The notes under the pieces are model-generated. The model saw only the letters and a program-made list of their open reading frames with translations, made no database searches and was not told the origin of the DNA. Source: Candidatus Leptofilum gracile (GTDB lineage: Bacteria > Chloroflexota > Anaerolineae > Promineifilales > Promineifilaceae). Taken from it: a DNA stretch of 64,000 bases. Below are positions 34,725-43,956 of the stretch, piece by piece; the stretch's first letter is position 1, and every line of letters begins with the position of its first letter. Where the stretch lies: NCBI GenBank assembly GCA_016713825.1, contig JADJOJ010000006.1, forward strand, positions 328,112 through 392,111, in the 5' to 3' direction. Position numbers and translations under genes: made by a program.

Positions 34725-35308
34725 AGCTGCTGGCTCTGCGCTGCCCGACCTGTGCTCAACCCCTCAAGCCGCAAAGCGTGGAGGTGGTGGTGCTGCGTTG
34801 TGATTGTGGTACGGCCGTTTCCCTCCAAGACACCGGCCTGGACACAATTGCCGTACAATTTGCCGCCCCCGCCGTAGAAAAGTTCGATGCCTGGCTGCCG
34901 CTGTGGGTTTTTAACGGCCGTGTTCACATCACCAACCGCCAAACCCAGGGCAGCAACAAGCAGGCCCAGCAAGATTCCGAACAGCTGTGGAACTACCCGC
35001 GCCGCCTCTACGTGCCCGCCTGGGAGCTGCCCACCGAAACCGCCAGCCAGCTCGGCGGCGATCTGGTACAGCGCCAACCCCTGTTTGAACGCACCCCACA
35101 CCCCGACAACTTCCCCTTCGTCGAAGCCGTCGTCACCCCAGAAGATGCGCTCAAGCTGTTGGAATTTGTGGTACTCAACGTGGAGGCCGCCCGCGCAGAT
35201 TGGCTCAAAAGTTTGGATTTCCACATCGAAACCACCACGCCCCAGCTGTGGGCCATCCCCGCCCTAAAAGAGGGCAGCGGCTGGCAGATGCAGCCAAGGC
35301 TCAAGTAA
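34721..35308 (+). CDS. Zinc-ribbon protein of unknown function (C)
   Basis: The 195-residue protein was not recognised. CPTC...CDCG forms a short zinc ribbon at the N-terminus. The remainder (AWLPLWVFNGRVHI, YPRRLYVPAWELP) is soluble. No membrane segment is seen, unlike A and B. It overlaps gene B by four bases, so B and C probably act together. Confidence 0.75.
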   Translation: MKLLALRCPTCAQPLKPQSVEVVVLRCDCGTAVSLQDTGLDTIAVQFAAPAVEKFDAWLPLWVFNGRVHITNRQTQGSNKQAQQDSEQLWNYPRRLYVPAWELPTETASQLGGDLVQRQPLFERTPHPDNFPFVEAVVTPEDALKLLEFVVLNVEAARADWLKSLDFHIETTTPQLWAIPALKEGSGWQMQPRLK

Positions 35309-35321
35309 AATGACTTGCCCA

Positions 35322-35425
35322 GCCGTAACTGGCTGGGGCTACATGATGAAAGCCTCTTTGAGGCTCGCTTTAGCCCCACCGGGGCTTCCCAATGTTAGCC
35401 AGGGGCTTCAGCCCCCGGCGCTAGT
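35322..35425. repeat. Hairpin-rich intergenic repeat before ridA
   Basis: Successive dyads are seen: CCAGCCGTAACTGGCTGG, AGCCTCTTTGAGGCT, AGCCCCACCGGGGCT and GGGGCTTCAGCCCC. They may stop transcription from the zinc-ribbon genes. Confidence 0.65.
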
Positions 35426-35450
35426 CACCAAAAAATTCAAGGAGTTAACC

Positions 35451-35837
35451 ATGAAAACAATTATTCACACCGATGACGCACCAAAGGCCGTCGGCCCCTA
35501 TTCACAAGCGGTACGCACCGGCAATTTGCTGTTCACCGCCGGGCAGGTGGCCATCGACCCGGCCATTGGCAAACTGATCGATGGCGATGTGGCAGCCCAG
35601 GCGGAGCAGGTGATGCGCAACTTGCAGGCCGTGCTCACCGCCGCCGGCACCAGCTTTGACCACGTGGTTAAAACCACCGTCTTCCTGGTGGATATGGCTG
35701 ATTTTGCGGCTTTGAATGCGGTATACGGCCGTTACTTCCCCGCCAATCCCCCCGCCCGCTCCACCTTTGCTGTACGCGGTTTGCCCCTGGGCGCCAAAGT
35801 CGAAATCGAGATGGTGGCCGAGATACCGAATGCCTAA
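35451..35837 (+). CDS. ridA: RidA family reactive-imine deaminase
   Basis: The 128-residue protein matches the RidA/YjgF length and has GPYSQAV, FTAGQVAIDP, the catalytic arginine in PARSTFAV and the end VEIEMVAEIPNA. It hydrolyses reactive enamines and imines made by PLP enzymes to ketoacids and ammonia. ATG 35451 follows AAGGAG. Its last 8 bases overlap the start of the response regulator gene. Confidence 0.9.
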   Translation: MKTIIHTDDAPKAVGPYSQAVRTGNLLFTAGQVAIDPAIGKLIDGDVAAQAEQVMRNLQAVLTAAGTSFDHVVKTTVFLVDMADFAALNAVYGRYFPANPPARSTFAVRGLPLGAKVEIEMVAEIPNA

Positions 35838-36513
35838 CGAAACCATTCTCGTTGTGGACGACGAGGCCAACATCCGCGATTTGGCCCGGCTTTACCTGGA
35901 AAAGGATGGCTATCAGGTCATCCTGGCCCAGGACGGCGCACAGGCGCTAAAGCTGGTCAAGGAAAACGAGCTGGCCCTGATGGTGCTGGATTTGATGCTG
36001 CCAGAGGTAGACGGCTGGGAAGTGTGCCGCCGCGTCCGCGCCCACAGCAATCTGCCCATCCTCATGCTCACCGCCCGCGACGACGACATCGACAAAATTG
36101 TGGGGCTGGAAATGGGCGCGGATGATTACCTGACAAAGCCGTTCAATCCACGCGAACTGGTGGCCCGGGTGCGCGCTATCTTGCGCCGCACCACCAGCGC
36201 CGCCAGCGGCCATGCCAGCGACGAAGCCCGCCAAATCGGCAGCGTCACCATCGACCCCAAAAGCCGCGAAGTGATGGTGGGCAGCAGCCGCGTCGCGCTG
36301 CGGGTCAAAGAGTTCGACCTGCTGCTGACGCTGGCCGACCATCAAAACATCGTGCTCTCGCGGGAGCAGCTTTTGGATTTGGTTTGGGGCTATGAATTTT
36401 ATGGCCAGACGCGCACCGTGGACGTCCACATCGCCCACCTGCGAGAGAAGCTGGGCGACGGCGTCACCATCGAGACCGTTTGGGGTATGGGCTACAAGCT
36501 GGTGACGGCATGA
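35830..36513 (+). CDS. OmpR/PhoB-type response regulator
   Basis: The 227-residue protein has a receiver domain with the acidic pair VVDDE, the phosphorylated Asp in VLDLMLP and Lys in LTKPF. The winged-helix DNA-binding domain has LRVKEFDLLLTLADH and RTVDVHIAHLREKL. No histidine kinase gene is adjacent. The ATG lies inside the end of ridA (ATGCCTAA overlap), so its translation is tied to ridA. Its stop overlaps the next start (ATGA). Confidence 0.92.
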   Translation: MPNETILVVDDEANIRDLARLYLEKDGYQVILAQDGAQALKLVKENELALMVLDLMLPEVDGWEVCRRVRAHSNLPILMLTARDDDIDKIVGLEMGADDYLTKPFNPRELVARVRAILRRTTSAASGHASDEARQIGSVTIDPKSREVMVGSSRVALRVKEFDLLLTLADHQNIVLSREQLLDLVWGYEFYGQTRTVDVHIAHLREKLGDGVTIETVWGMGYKLVTA

Positions 36514-37418
36514 TCATTTTTGACACAGACATGAGCCTGGGCACGCCGGGCGCGGAAATTGACGACGGCGCGGCGCTCATCTTTTTGCTGCGGGCGATGG
36601 GGGAACGGGTAACGGCCGTTACCACCACCCACGGCAACACCACGCTGGAAAATGCCCTCCACAACAGCCGCCGCCTGCTGGCTTATCTGGAACGCGCCGA
36701 TTTGCCGCTGGGGCGCGGCGCGGCGCACGGCCTCATCGAGCCAAAGGCGTGGTTTGCCGACTGGCAAGCGGGCTACGGCCCAACGCCGCCCTGGCCAGAC
36801 GAATCCCCACTGCCCCTGGCGGCCAATCTCATTATCGACACCGTGCGGGCCAACCCGGGGCAGGTAACGCTGATTGCCGTCGGCCCGCTAACCAACCTGG
36901 CGCTGGCCGTGCGGCTGGCCCCAGACATTGTGCCGCTGGTGCGCCAGGTGGTCACCATGGGCGGTTCGCTGGCCGACAAAACCACGCCAGAATTCAACGC
37001 CCACTGCGACCCGGAAGCGGCGCACGTGGTGCTCCACGCGGGCTGGCCCCTGCGCCTCATCGGCCTGGAGATTACCAGCCAGGTGCCGTTTTCGCGGGCG
37101 GCGTTTGCCAGCCTGCCAGACCACAATCCCGCGCTGGCGCTGTTGAAAACGCAGGCCGATGGCTGGATTGACCGGGTAGAACGCATGGGGTGGGGCCACA
37201 ATGATTGTTCTTTGCACGATGCGTTGGCGGTTGCGGCCGTTTTTGATGAACGTTTGTTTGAATGGCGGGAAACGGCCGTCTCCGTCACCCTCCATCCCGA
37301 AAACCAGCGGGGCATTACCCGGGCCGTGCCCCAAGCGGGGAGTTTGGTGGAAACGGCCGTGTCGGTAAACGCGGATCGCTGTCGTGAGCTGATTTGGTCG
37401 TATTTAGTAACTGGTTAA
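36510..37418 (+). CDS. Nucleoside hydrolase (inosine-uridine type)
   Basis: The 302-residue protein begins with DTDMSLGTPGAEIDDGAAL, the calcium-binding aspartate cluster of IU-nucleoside hydrolases in a slightly longer form. It also has VGPLTNLALA, VTMGGS and HDALAVAAVF. It should split ribonucleosides into base and ribose. It is the third gene of an overlapping operon with ridA and the response regulator. The exact substrate is unknown. Confidence 0.88.
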   Translation: MIIFDTDMSLGTPGAEIDDGAALIFLLRAMGERVTAVTTTHGNTTLENALHNSRRLLAYLERADLPLGRGAAHGLIEPKAWFADWQAGYGPTPPWPDESPLPLAANLIIDTVRANPGQVTLIAVGPLTNLALAVRLAPDIVPLVRQVVTMGGSLADKTTPEFNAHCDPEAAHVVLHAGWPLRLIGLEITSQVPFSRAAFASLPDHNPALALLKTQADGWIDRVERMGWGHNDCSLHDALAVAAVFDERLFEWRETAVSVTLHPENQRGITRAVPQAGSLVETAVSVNADRCRELIWSYLVTG

Positions 37419-37456
37419 TTGAGAAATTGGGGGCCTTTCGGATTTCTTGGGGTTTT

Positions 37457-37514
37457 GCGTGAAACGTAAAACGTGATTCACCTCTGGTCACGCATCACGT
37501 TTCACGTTTCACGG
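37457..37514. repeat. GTGAAACGT inverted repeat after the nucleoside hydrolase
   Basis: GCGTGAAACGTAAAACGTGA faces TCACGTTTCACGTTTCACG across a short loop, and is probably a terminator. The same text family occurs at 31286-31338. Confidence 0.7.
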
Positions 37515-37614
37515 GCTGTCAACCCCATAAATTCCCAAAGAGCCGAAATTGGGTAATTGGCGAGGTCGTAATTCGTGAAAATTTGTGTCAATTCGCGGCT
37601 AAAACGGTTTAAAA

Positions 37615-38280
37615 ATGGCTAAACGGTATCCCATCCCGGCAAAAGAAGCGCGGGCGGAAATTGAGGTGAAGAATTCAAGGTTTGTGGCAACGGCCGTTCC
37701 CGCCTTCACCGTCGAAGAAGCCAAAGCATTCATCGCCCGCATCAAAGCTGAGTTTAGCGACGCTACGCACAACGTGCCCGCCTTCCTCATCGGCTTTGGC
37801 AACAGCGTCACCGCCCACTGCAACGACGACGGCGAGCCGTCTGGCACGGCAGGACGGCCGATTTTGGCCGTGCTGCAGGGGAGTGGGCTGGGCGACATTG
37901 CCGTGGTGGTGACCCGCTACTACGGCGGCACCAAGCTGGGCACTGGCGGCCTGGTGCGGGCTTACGGCGACGCCACCAAAGCGGTGCTGGAAATCTTGCC
38001 TCGCGCCGAAAAGGTGCCCACGCACACCACCATGCTGGCGCTGCCCTACAATTTACTGGAGCAGGTGCGCTTGCTGGTGGGAGAGTGGAACGGCCGTATC
38101 CTCGATGAACAGTTTGCCGCCGACATCACCATGACCATGCAGTTCACCACCGCCAAATTTCCCCGCTTTCAAGATGCCCTGCGCGAGCTCTCCCACGGTT
38201 CACTCGCCGCCGAAATTATCGAAACCAACGAAGACACCATCATGCCCCTCGGCACGTTTGCCGACGAAGCCGCCAATTGA
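37615..38280 (+). CDS. YigZ/IMPACT family protein
   Basis: The 221-residue protein has the UPF0029 N-terminal domain with KNSRFVATAVP, HNVPAF, CNDDGEPSGTAGRPIL and VVVTRYYGGTKLGTGGLVRAY, and a C-terminal DUF1949-like domain. The family is conserved and linked to translation control in eukaryotes (IMPACT); the bacterial role is not settled. No clear ribosome-binding site precedes the ATG. Confidence 0.9.
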   Translation: MAKRYPIPAKEARAEIEVKNSRFVATAVPAFTVEEAKAFIARIKAEFSDATHNVPAFLIGFGNSVTAHCNDDGEPSGTAGRPILAVLQGSGLGDIAVVVTRYYGGTKLGTGGLVRAYGDATKAVLEILPRAEKVPTHTTMLALPYNLLEQVRLLVGEWNGRILDEQFAADITMTMQFTTAKFPRFQDALRELSHGSLAAEIIETNEDTIMPLGTFADEAAN

Positions 38281-38656
38281 TGCCCAAAAAGAGGCCTTTG
38301 CCCGGCCAGCCAGGCTCTCTGTTGCCCCTGAAATTGATGAGCGAACCATGAATGCAATATAAGATGCCACCGTAATGGCACATTTGTCCTCTTGACCCCG
38401 GCTGTGAAAAAAGAGTAAACTGCAAGCACGTTACGAATGGCCATTTCGCAAACGGTTTAATTAACAAGTTTCACTGAGTCAGAAAGGAGGTTTTATCGTT
38501 TTGGAATACGTTACGGAAACTCACCGGCTGGCTAGGAACTGCATTAAATAGGGCTACTGATAGTACAGAAAGAGCCACCACAACTAGTGAAAATGGTTAC
38601 GGCCGTTTCTAGTTAGCCACTATTTTATTAACCCCTCATACACATACAGTAAACAT
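38281..38656. other. Intergenic region with an unexplained strong Shine-Dalgarno site
   Basis: AGAAAGGAGG at 38481-38490 is a strong ribosome-binding site. The TTG at 38501 gives only 16 codons, while the +1 frame is open for about 40 codons up to a stop at 38612 (FWNTLRKLTGWLG...). A small gene with a frameshift is possible. One ACGGCCGT copy lies at 38599. Nothing else is recognised. Confidence 0.35.
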
Positions 38657-38659
38657 AAA

Positions 38660-38690
38660 GCGAGTCTGAATTCCAGACTCGCTTTTTTTT
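38660..38690 (+). terminator. Strong terminator between yigZ-side region and cpaF
   Basis: GCGAGTCTG (38660-38668) pairs with CAGACTCGC (38674-38682) and is followed by eight T. An AAA run before the stem also allows function on the minus strand. Confidence 0.85.
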
Positions 38691-38757
38691 GTTTCAATTC
38701 AAAAGCAAAATTCCCCTCCCCCGCTAATTTACCAATTTGCAATCGGGGGCGGCGTTG

Positions 38758-40083
38758 TTACCGCGTGCGACGGCTAAGGCCGCCACTGCGGTTACCCACA
38801 AACATGGTAGCCGGTAAGTTAAAGCCAAAATTGCGCAACCGCTGCTCACAATTTGGCCGCATCCCCCCAGGCATAAAATCGCCTACCAGTTCGCCGTCAC
38901 TGCCGCCGGTTTCCTCAAATTTAAAGATATCCTGCATTACCACCGTTTCACCCTCCATGCCGGTGATTTCGGTAATGTTGATCACTTTGCGGCTGCCGTC
39001 GCGCAGTCGGGCTTGCTGCACAATCAGATCTACGGCCGAAACAATCTGCTTGCGCACCACAGACAGCGGCAAATCCATGCCCGCCATCAGCACCAATGTT
39101 TCCAGGCGGCTGATCGTGTCGCGGGGATTATTGGCGTGAATGGTAGTCAGGCTGCCATCGTGGCCCGTGTTCATCGCTTGCAGCATGTCTAGCGCTTCAC
39201 CGCCACGGCACTCCCCCACCACAATGCGCTCGGGCCGCATACGCAATGAGTTGATAACCAGATCGCGAATGGTCACTTCGCTATCGCCGGCCTTCGATGG
39301 TTTTTTGGTTTCCAGGCGTACCACGTGCCGCTGTAGCAGGCTCAATTCGGCCGCATCCTCAATGGTCACAATGCGGTCTCCATCGGGAATGAAGCTAGAG
39401 AGCACATTCAGCAGGGTGGTTTTACCAGAGCCCGTACCGCCTGCTACCACAATGTTCAGCTTTGCCCGCACACACGCTTCCAGAAAGTCGGCCATGTCCT
39501 TGTTCATACTGCCAAAGTTGATCAGGTCTTGGATGCCAAACGGATTGCGTGAGAATTTACGGATGGTGATATTGGGACCATCGATGGCACAAGGAGAGAC
39601 AACCGCGTTCACGCGCGAGCCATCTGGCAGGCGAGCATCCACCAAGGGAGAATCAACGCCAACATACCGGCCAAGTGGTTCAATGATTTTACGAATGATG
39701 CGTTCGACATGGGCATTATTCACAAATGTAATACCCGATTCGATGAGTTTGCCTTTCTTTTCGATATAAACCAGGTCGGCCCGGTTAACCATCACTTCGG
39801 TGATAGTGTCATCGTTGAGGATTTTTTCTAAGGGGCCAAAGCCCAAAATTTCATCCAAAAGATCCTCAAAGAATTGCCTTTCATCGGCCGAGGCGAGGCT
39901 GATTTTGGCGTGTTGGCGGGCCAGTTTATACCGCTCCTGAATGAGTTTAATGGTTTGTGGGCTGCGATCTAGGGCGAGGTTTTTAGGGAGAGAGGCCTCG
40001 ATTTTTTGGGCTAACCAGAGGCGTGTACTGTCCAGATTATGGGGTGAGGCGCTGGAGGCTGCCTCGTTTTGGTCTGTACTCAT
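38758..40083 (-). CDS. cpaF: CpaF/TadA family pilus secretion ATPase
   Basis: The 441-residue type II/IV secretion ATPase has Walker A GGTGSGKTT near residue 215, the Asp and His boxes (TIEDAAEL, TTIHANNPRDTISRLE) and RMRPERIVVGECRGGEALDMLQAMNTGHDG. The N-terminal region (FGPLEKILNDDTITEVMVN) is typical of CpaF. It powers Flp/Tad pilus assembly. Two CpaB homologues lie 4 kb further on in the same direction, but TadB, TadC and pilin genes are not in the window. ATG 40083 follows AGGA. Confidence 0.9.
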   Translation of the reverse strand: MSTDQNEAASSASPHNLDSTRLWLAQKIEASLPKNLALDRSPQTIKLIQERYKLARQHAKISLASADERQFFEDLLDEILGFGPLEKILNDDTITEVMVNRADLVYIEKKGKLIESGITFVNNAHVERIIRKIIEPLGRYVGVDSPLVDARLPDGSRVNAVVSPCAIDGPNITIRKFSRNPFGIQDLINFGSMNKDMADFLEACVRAKLNIVVAGGTGSGKTTLLNVLSSFIPDGDRIVTIEDAAELSLLQRHVVRLETKKPSKAGDSEVTIRDLVINSLRMRPERIVVGECRGGEALDMLQAMNTGHDGSLTTIHANNPRDTISRLETLVLMAGMDLPLSVVRKQIVSAVDLIVQQARLRDGSRKVINITEITGMEGETVVMQDIFKFEETGGSDGELVGDFMPGGMRPNCEQRLRNFGFNLPATMFVGNRSGGLSRRTR

Positions 40084-40218
40084 GTTACATCCTTGGGCGC
40101 TGCAGACCCATCATTCTGATTAAATTCAATAAGTCATTGTACAGGGAACGGCCGTTTCCCAACCATAGTCCGTTCTTACCAGCGAGGCAAGGAAACGGCC
40201 GATTGTTACGACTGCCAC

Positions 40219-40247
40219 TTGACATCCCCTGCTGCTTTGGATAGAAT
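40219..40247 (+). promoter_or_regulatory. tRNA operon promoter
   Basis: TTGACA (40219-40224), 17-base spacer and TAGAAT (40242-40247) lie 22 bases before tRNA-Phe. This is a near-consensus promoter for the three tRNA genes. Confidence 0.8.
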
Positions 40248-40269
40248 TTCCCAGCCTTTAACATGGTTA

Positions 40270-40342
40270 GCCGGGATAGCTCAGTCGGTAGAGCACTGCA
40301 CTGAAAATGCAGGTGTCCCCAGTTCGAGCCTGGGTCCTGGCA
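40270..40342 (+). tRNA. tRNA-Phe (GAA)
   Basis: Acceptor GCCGGGA pairs with TCCTGGC. The D-loop is AGCTCAGTCGGTAGAGCA, the anticodon loop is CTGAAAA with GAA, and the T-loop GTTCGAGCC is intact. The CCA end is not encoded. Confidence 0.97.
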
Positions 40343-40449
40343 TATTTCTCTTTTGCATTAATAGCCGTTCATCAATGTGCGGTGAGATTGCAAAAAAGTT
40401 TTGCCAAATGAATCAGCAGTTGGTATAACTGTAGACAGCAATTCTCTTT

Positions 40450-40521
<72 letters not shown>

Positions 40522-40528
40522 CTAACAA

Positions 40529-40551
40529 CCGGCAGGCCGCAAGCCTGCCGG
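40529..40551 (+). other. Hairpin between tRNA-Gly and tRNA-Cys
   Basis: CCGGCAGGC pairs with GCCTGCCGG, followed by ATTTGTTT. It could be a partial terminator or a processing site within the tRNA transcript. Confidence 0.6.
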
Positions 40552-40561
40552 ATTTGTTTCC

Positions 40562-40632
<71 letters not shown>

Positions 40633-40641
40633 CAATATTGA

Positions 40642-40672
40642 AGCCCTTGCCGACCGGCAGGGGCTTTTTATT
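40642..40672 (+). terminator. Terminator of the tRNA operon
   Basis: AGCCCTTGCC pairs with GGCAGGGGCT (one G-T pair), followed by TTTTTATTT, ten bases after tRNA-Cys. Confidence 0.85.
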
Positions 40673-40699
40673 TCTCAGTTTGATTTGGAGTGTCCTGCT

Positions 40700-42442
40700 A
40701 TGATGACGTTTGCCTTGCCTCGTTCAGTTGATGCAATTAACCCCCGCCAATGGGAGACGTTTGCTCCCTACTTTGCCGAGTTGGCGGAACGGCCGTTACC
40801 CCCCAAAAACCTGCGCCAATGGCTCACCGACTGGTCTGACCTTACCCGTCTGTTTTATGAAGCCGCTTCCCTGATCTACATTGAGAAATCCCAAGACACC
40901 ACCGATGCAAATAAAGAGCAGGCGTTCCTGGATCTGATCAATGATGTCTATCCGCAGGCACAGGTGGCCATTCAGACGCTGAAAGAGCGTTTGCTAGCAG
41001 TCGATCCCAGCAGCGAGGCGCTGACCGATATGGCGTTGGTGCTGCGCAATATGCAAAATGAGGCGTCGCTGTTTCGCCAGGAAAACATTCCTCTCTTTAC
41101 CCAGGCAGCCAAGCTAGAAAATGAGTACGACAAAGTCACGGGTGCATTGCAAGCTGTGTGGGCTGGCGAAGAGAAAAACCTCAGCCAACTGGGCTTCTAT
41201 TTGAACGACAAAGACCGCACCGTACGCCAAAAAGCGTGGCAAACAATTGCAGACCTTTGGTTGAGCCAGCGGGAAACGCTAAACGGTATTTACGCCGAAC
41301 TGCTCACGCTGCGGCAGCAGATGGCGCACAATGCAGGCCTGCCAGATTACCGCGCCTACGCTTTTCGGGAGAAAGGCCGGTTTGATTACACACCTGAAGA
41401 TTGCCTGACGTTTCATGAAGCGATTGAAACGGCCGTTGTTCCCGCCGTCCAACGCATTCTAAAACGCAAACAGGAGCAGCTGGGCTATGATCGTCTTCGC
41501 CCGTGGGATTGGGTGCCAGAAAAAGGGACCCTGGTAGATGATTCGGGTGGGGAGCCGTTACGGCCGTATCATGGCCAGGAAGCCCTCATCCAACACACGC
41601 TCAACATCTTCAACCAGCTAGACCCGCAGCTGGCACGCTACTTTGCCACCATGGCAGAGGATGAACTGCTAGACCTGGACACGCGAACCGGTAAAGCATT
41701 GGGTGGGTATTGCAGTTCATTGCCGTTGAGAATGCGGCCGTTTATCTTTATGAACGGCGTTGGTAGCCACGACGATGTGCAAACCATGCTTCATGAAGCG
41801 GGGCACGCCTTCCACGTGTTTGAAACAGCCGAACTCCCCCTCATCTGGCAAACCGACCCGCCAATGGAATTTTGCGAAGTTGCCTCCATGTCTATGGAAC
41901 TGCTGGCTGCGCCCTACCTGACTCACCAAAATGGCGGCTTTTACACCTCCCCCCAAGCCTCCCGCGCCCGCATCGAACATCTAGAAAACATCCTGGCCTT
42001 CCTGCCCTACATGGCCGTGGTGGACGCGTTCCAGCATTGGGTGTACACCCACCCCGAACAAGCCGCCGACGCCAGCCAATGTGATGCTACCTGGCAAAGC
42101 TTGTACCAGCGCTTCTTGCCCGGCATTGATTGGACAGACCACAAAGATAGCCTGAAAACTGGGTGGCATCGCAAACTGCATATCTTCACCACACCGTTCT
42201 ACTACATCGAGTACGGCATGGCCCAGGTGGGGGCCTTGCAAGTGTGGCGCAACAGTCTGCAAGACCCCAGTCAGGCGCTGCAAGCGTACCGGCAGGCCCT
42301 TGCCCTGGGTGGCACTAAAACGCTGCCAGAACTGTTTACCGCCGCCGGCGCTGAGTTCCGCTTTGATACCGAAATGTTAACCGGGCTGGTTCAACTCATT
42401 GAAGAGACAACAGCCAAACTAAGAAAAACGAGTTTAAGCTGA
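40700..42442 (+). CDS. M3 family oligoendopeptidase (PepF-like)
   Basis: The 580-residue zinc peptidase has HEAGH starting at H365, with the second glutamate in the following helix region (MEFCEVASMSMELL). It is the right length for oligoendopeptidase F, which cuts short peptides in the cytoplasm. No signal peptide is present. The start is ATG 40700 or the adjacent 40703, after GGAG. Confidence 0.9.
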   Translation: MMTFALPRSVDAINPRQWETFAPYFAELAERPLPPKNLRQWLTDWSDLTRLFYEAASLIYIEKSQDTTDANKEQAFLDLINDVYPQAQVAIQTLKERLLAVDPSSEALTDMALVLRNMQNEASLFRQENIPLFTQAAKLENEYDKVTGALQAVWAGEEKNLSQLGFYLNDKDRTVRQKAWQTIADLWLSQRETLNGIYAELLTLRQQMAHNAGLPDYRAYAFREKGRFDYTPEDCLTFHEAIETAVVPAVQRILKRKQEQLGYDRLRPWDWVPEKGTLVDDSGGEPLRPYHGQEALIQHTLNIFNQLDPQLARYFATMAEDELLDLDTRTGKALGGYCSSLPLRMRPFIFMNGVGSHDDVQTMLHEAGHAFHVFETAELPLIWQTDPPMEFCEVASMSMELLAAPYLTHQNGGFYTSPQASRARIEHLENILAFLPYMAVVDAFQHWVYTHPEQAADASQCDATWQSLYQRFLPGIDWTDHKDSLKTGWHRKLHIFTTPFYYIEYGMAQVGALQVWRNSLQDPSQALQAYRQALALGGTKTLPELFTAAGAEFRFDTEMLTGLVQLIEETTAKLRKTSLS

Positions 42443-42497
42443 GAGATTGCCCCTCTAGAGTTGGCGGCACAGGCAAGATCGAGATAATATCAAATCT

Positions 42498-43163
42498 ATG
42501 ACCAACGATGATTTTCAACCTAGCGTGGCAATGCGTGAATATCTGGCCGAGATTTATCGGCTGCAAGAGGATTCTCCAACGGTAAGCACCACCAGTTTGG
42601 CGGATCGGTTACAAGTTTCGGCCCCGGCAGTACCCCGCATGCTCAAACGGCTTAGAAATGCTGGGTATGTTAAACATAAGCCATATCAGGGCATTGAACT
42701 GACGCCACGTGGCCGCGAAGAAGCCCTGCGCGCGCTGCGCCGCCATCGCATTTTGGAAGTTTTCTTGGTTAACGTAATGGGGTTTACCTGGGATGAGGCC
42801 CACGAGCATGCCGATGAACTGGGCAAAGGGCTCAACGACGACATCACCCAACGTATGGCCGAAATGACGAACTATCCCACCCGCTGCCCCCATGGTGAGC
42901 CAATTCCCGACGAGGAAGGCAACTTGCCGGAAGTGAAAGACGTCTGCATCATGAATTTGGGCGTAGGGCATGTAGGCACCATTAGCCGGGTGCGCACGCA
43001 CGATCCGGAACGGCTAAAATATTTCAAATCGCTGGGGCTGGTTCCTGGTGCCGATTTTGAAATTATGGGGCGAGCCCCATTTAATGGGCCAATGCGCTTG
43101 CGGGTAGGGCGTGATGACGTGGTTCTGGGTATCGAACTAACCAAATCGCTGTGGGTAGAGTAA
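42498..43163 (+). CDS. DtxR/MntR-family metal-dependent regulator
   Basis: The 221-residue protein has the N-terminal helix-turn-helix (SLADRLQVSAPAVPRMLKRL), the dimerisation and metal-binding helices (RRHRILEVFLVNVMGFTWDEAHEHADELG, CPHGEPIP) and a C-terminal FeoA/SH3-like domain. It probably senses Mn(II) or Fe(II) and represses metal uptake genes. The metal and targets are not visible here; no transporter gene is adjacent. It converges on the NrtR-like gene with a 4-base gap. Confidence 0.9.
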   Translation: MTNDDFQPSVAMREYLAEIYRLQEDSPTVSTTSLADRLQVSAPAVPRMLKRLRNAGYVKHKPYQGIELTPRGREEALRALRRHRILEVFLVNVMGFTWDEAHEHADELGKGLNDDITQRMAEMTNYPTRCPHGEPIPDEEGNLPEVKDVCIMNLGVGHVGTISRVRTHDPERLKYFKSLGLVPGADFEIMGRAPFNGPMRLRVGRDDVVLGIELTKSLWVE

Positions 43164-43167
43164 CCCC

Positions 43168-43872
43168 TTACGGAAACAGGCGGCGCGTTTTAACTTCAGC
43201 CACGGCATCTTCCCGGTAACGGTAAAGCATGGCGGGGCGACCTTCCCCCTCTTTTTTCTTTTCCCCGGTTTCTTCCAAAATTTCGGCTGACAAGATTTTG
43301 CGCCGAAAATTACGCTTGTCTAGCTCTTCCCCCAGAATAATTTCGTAGGCCGTTTGTAACTCAGTAAGGGTAAACACGTCTGGCAGCAACCGAAATCCGA
43401 CTGAGCTGTACTCCAGCTTGTAGCGCAGCCGCCTGTAAGCATACTCAACAATTTCGGCATGGTCGAAGGCGAGCGGGGGTAGCTGCGAGATGGGGAACCA
43501 GCCCGTTTCGCTGGCATCGCGGCCGACTTTGTGGTGGATGGCATCGTGCGGCACGAGGGCGAAGTAAGCGACGGTAATGACGCGGGTGCGCGGGTCACGG
43601 TTTGGCTCGCCGAAGGTGTATAACTGCTCTGTGTACACATCGGTAACACCCGTTTCATCGGCCAGGGCGCGTACGGCCGCTTTTTCCAATGATTCATTCA
43701 TTTTCACAAATGAGCCGGGGATGGCCCACATGTTGGCAAACGGTGCGGCCTGCCGCTTGATGAGCAGCACCTTCAGCTTATCCTCGACCAAGGAAAAGAT
43801 GACGACGTCTACGGTGACAGACGGCCGTTCAAACACACTCGGATCATAATTGGCAGGTAACTCGACAGACAA
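43168..43872 (-). CDS. Nudix-domain transcriptional regulator, NrtR-like
   Basis: The 234-residue protein has a Nudix domain (SVTVDVVIFSLVEDKLKVLLIKR, WAIPGSFV) followed by a winged helix (VFTLTELQTAYEIILGE, KRNFRRKIL). The Nudix box reads RALADETG where an active hydrolase has REUxEE, so catalysis is probably lost. This is the NrtR pattern, a repressor of NAD synthesis genes that senses ADP-ribose. The start is TTG 43872, after GGAGG. Targets are not adjacent. Confidence 0.85.
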   Translation of the reverse strand: MSVELPANYDPSVFERPSVTVDVVIFSLVEDKLKVLLIKRQAAPFANMWAIPGSFVKMNESLEKAAVRALADETGVTDVYTEQLYTFGEPNRDPRTRVITVAYFALVPHDAIHHKVGRDASETGWFPISQLPPLAFDHAEIVEYAYRRLRYKLEYSSVGFRLLPDVFTLTELQTAYEIILGEELDKRNFRRKILSAEILEETGEKKKEGEGRPAMLYRYREDAVAEVKTRRLFP

Positions 43873-43956
43873 CTTGCCTCCAGGTAAATCAATCGGCGTA
43901 AATAAAAAGTCTCCAGCCAGAAGCTAGAGACTTAAAATAGGCTATGCAACCTTAAA

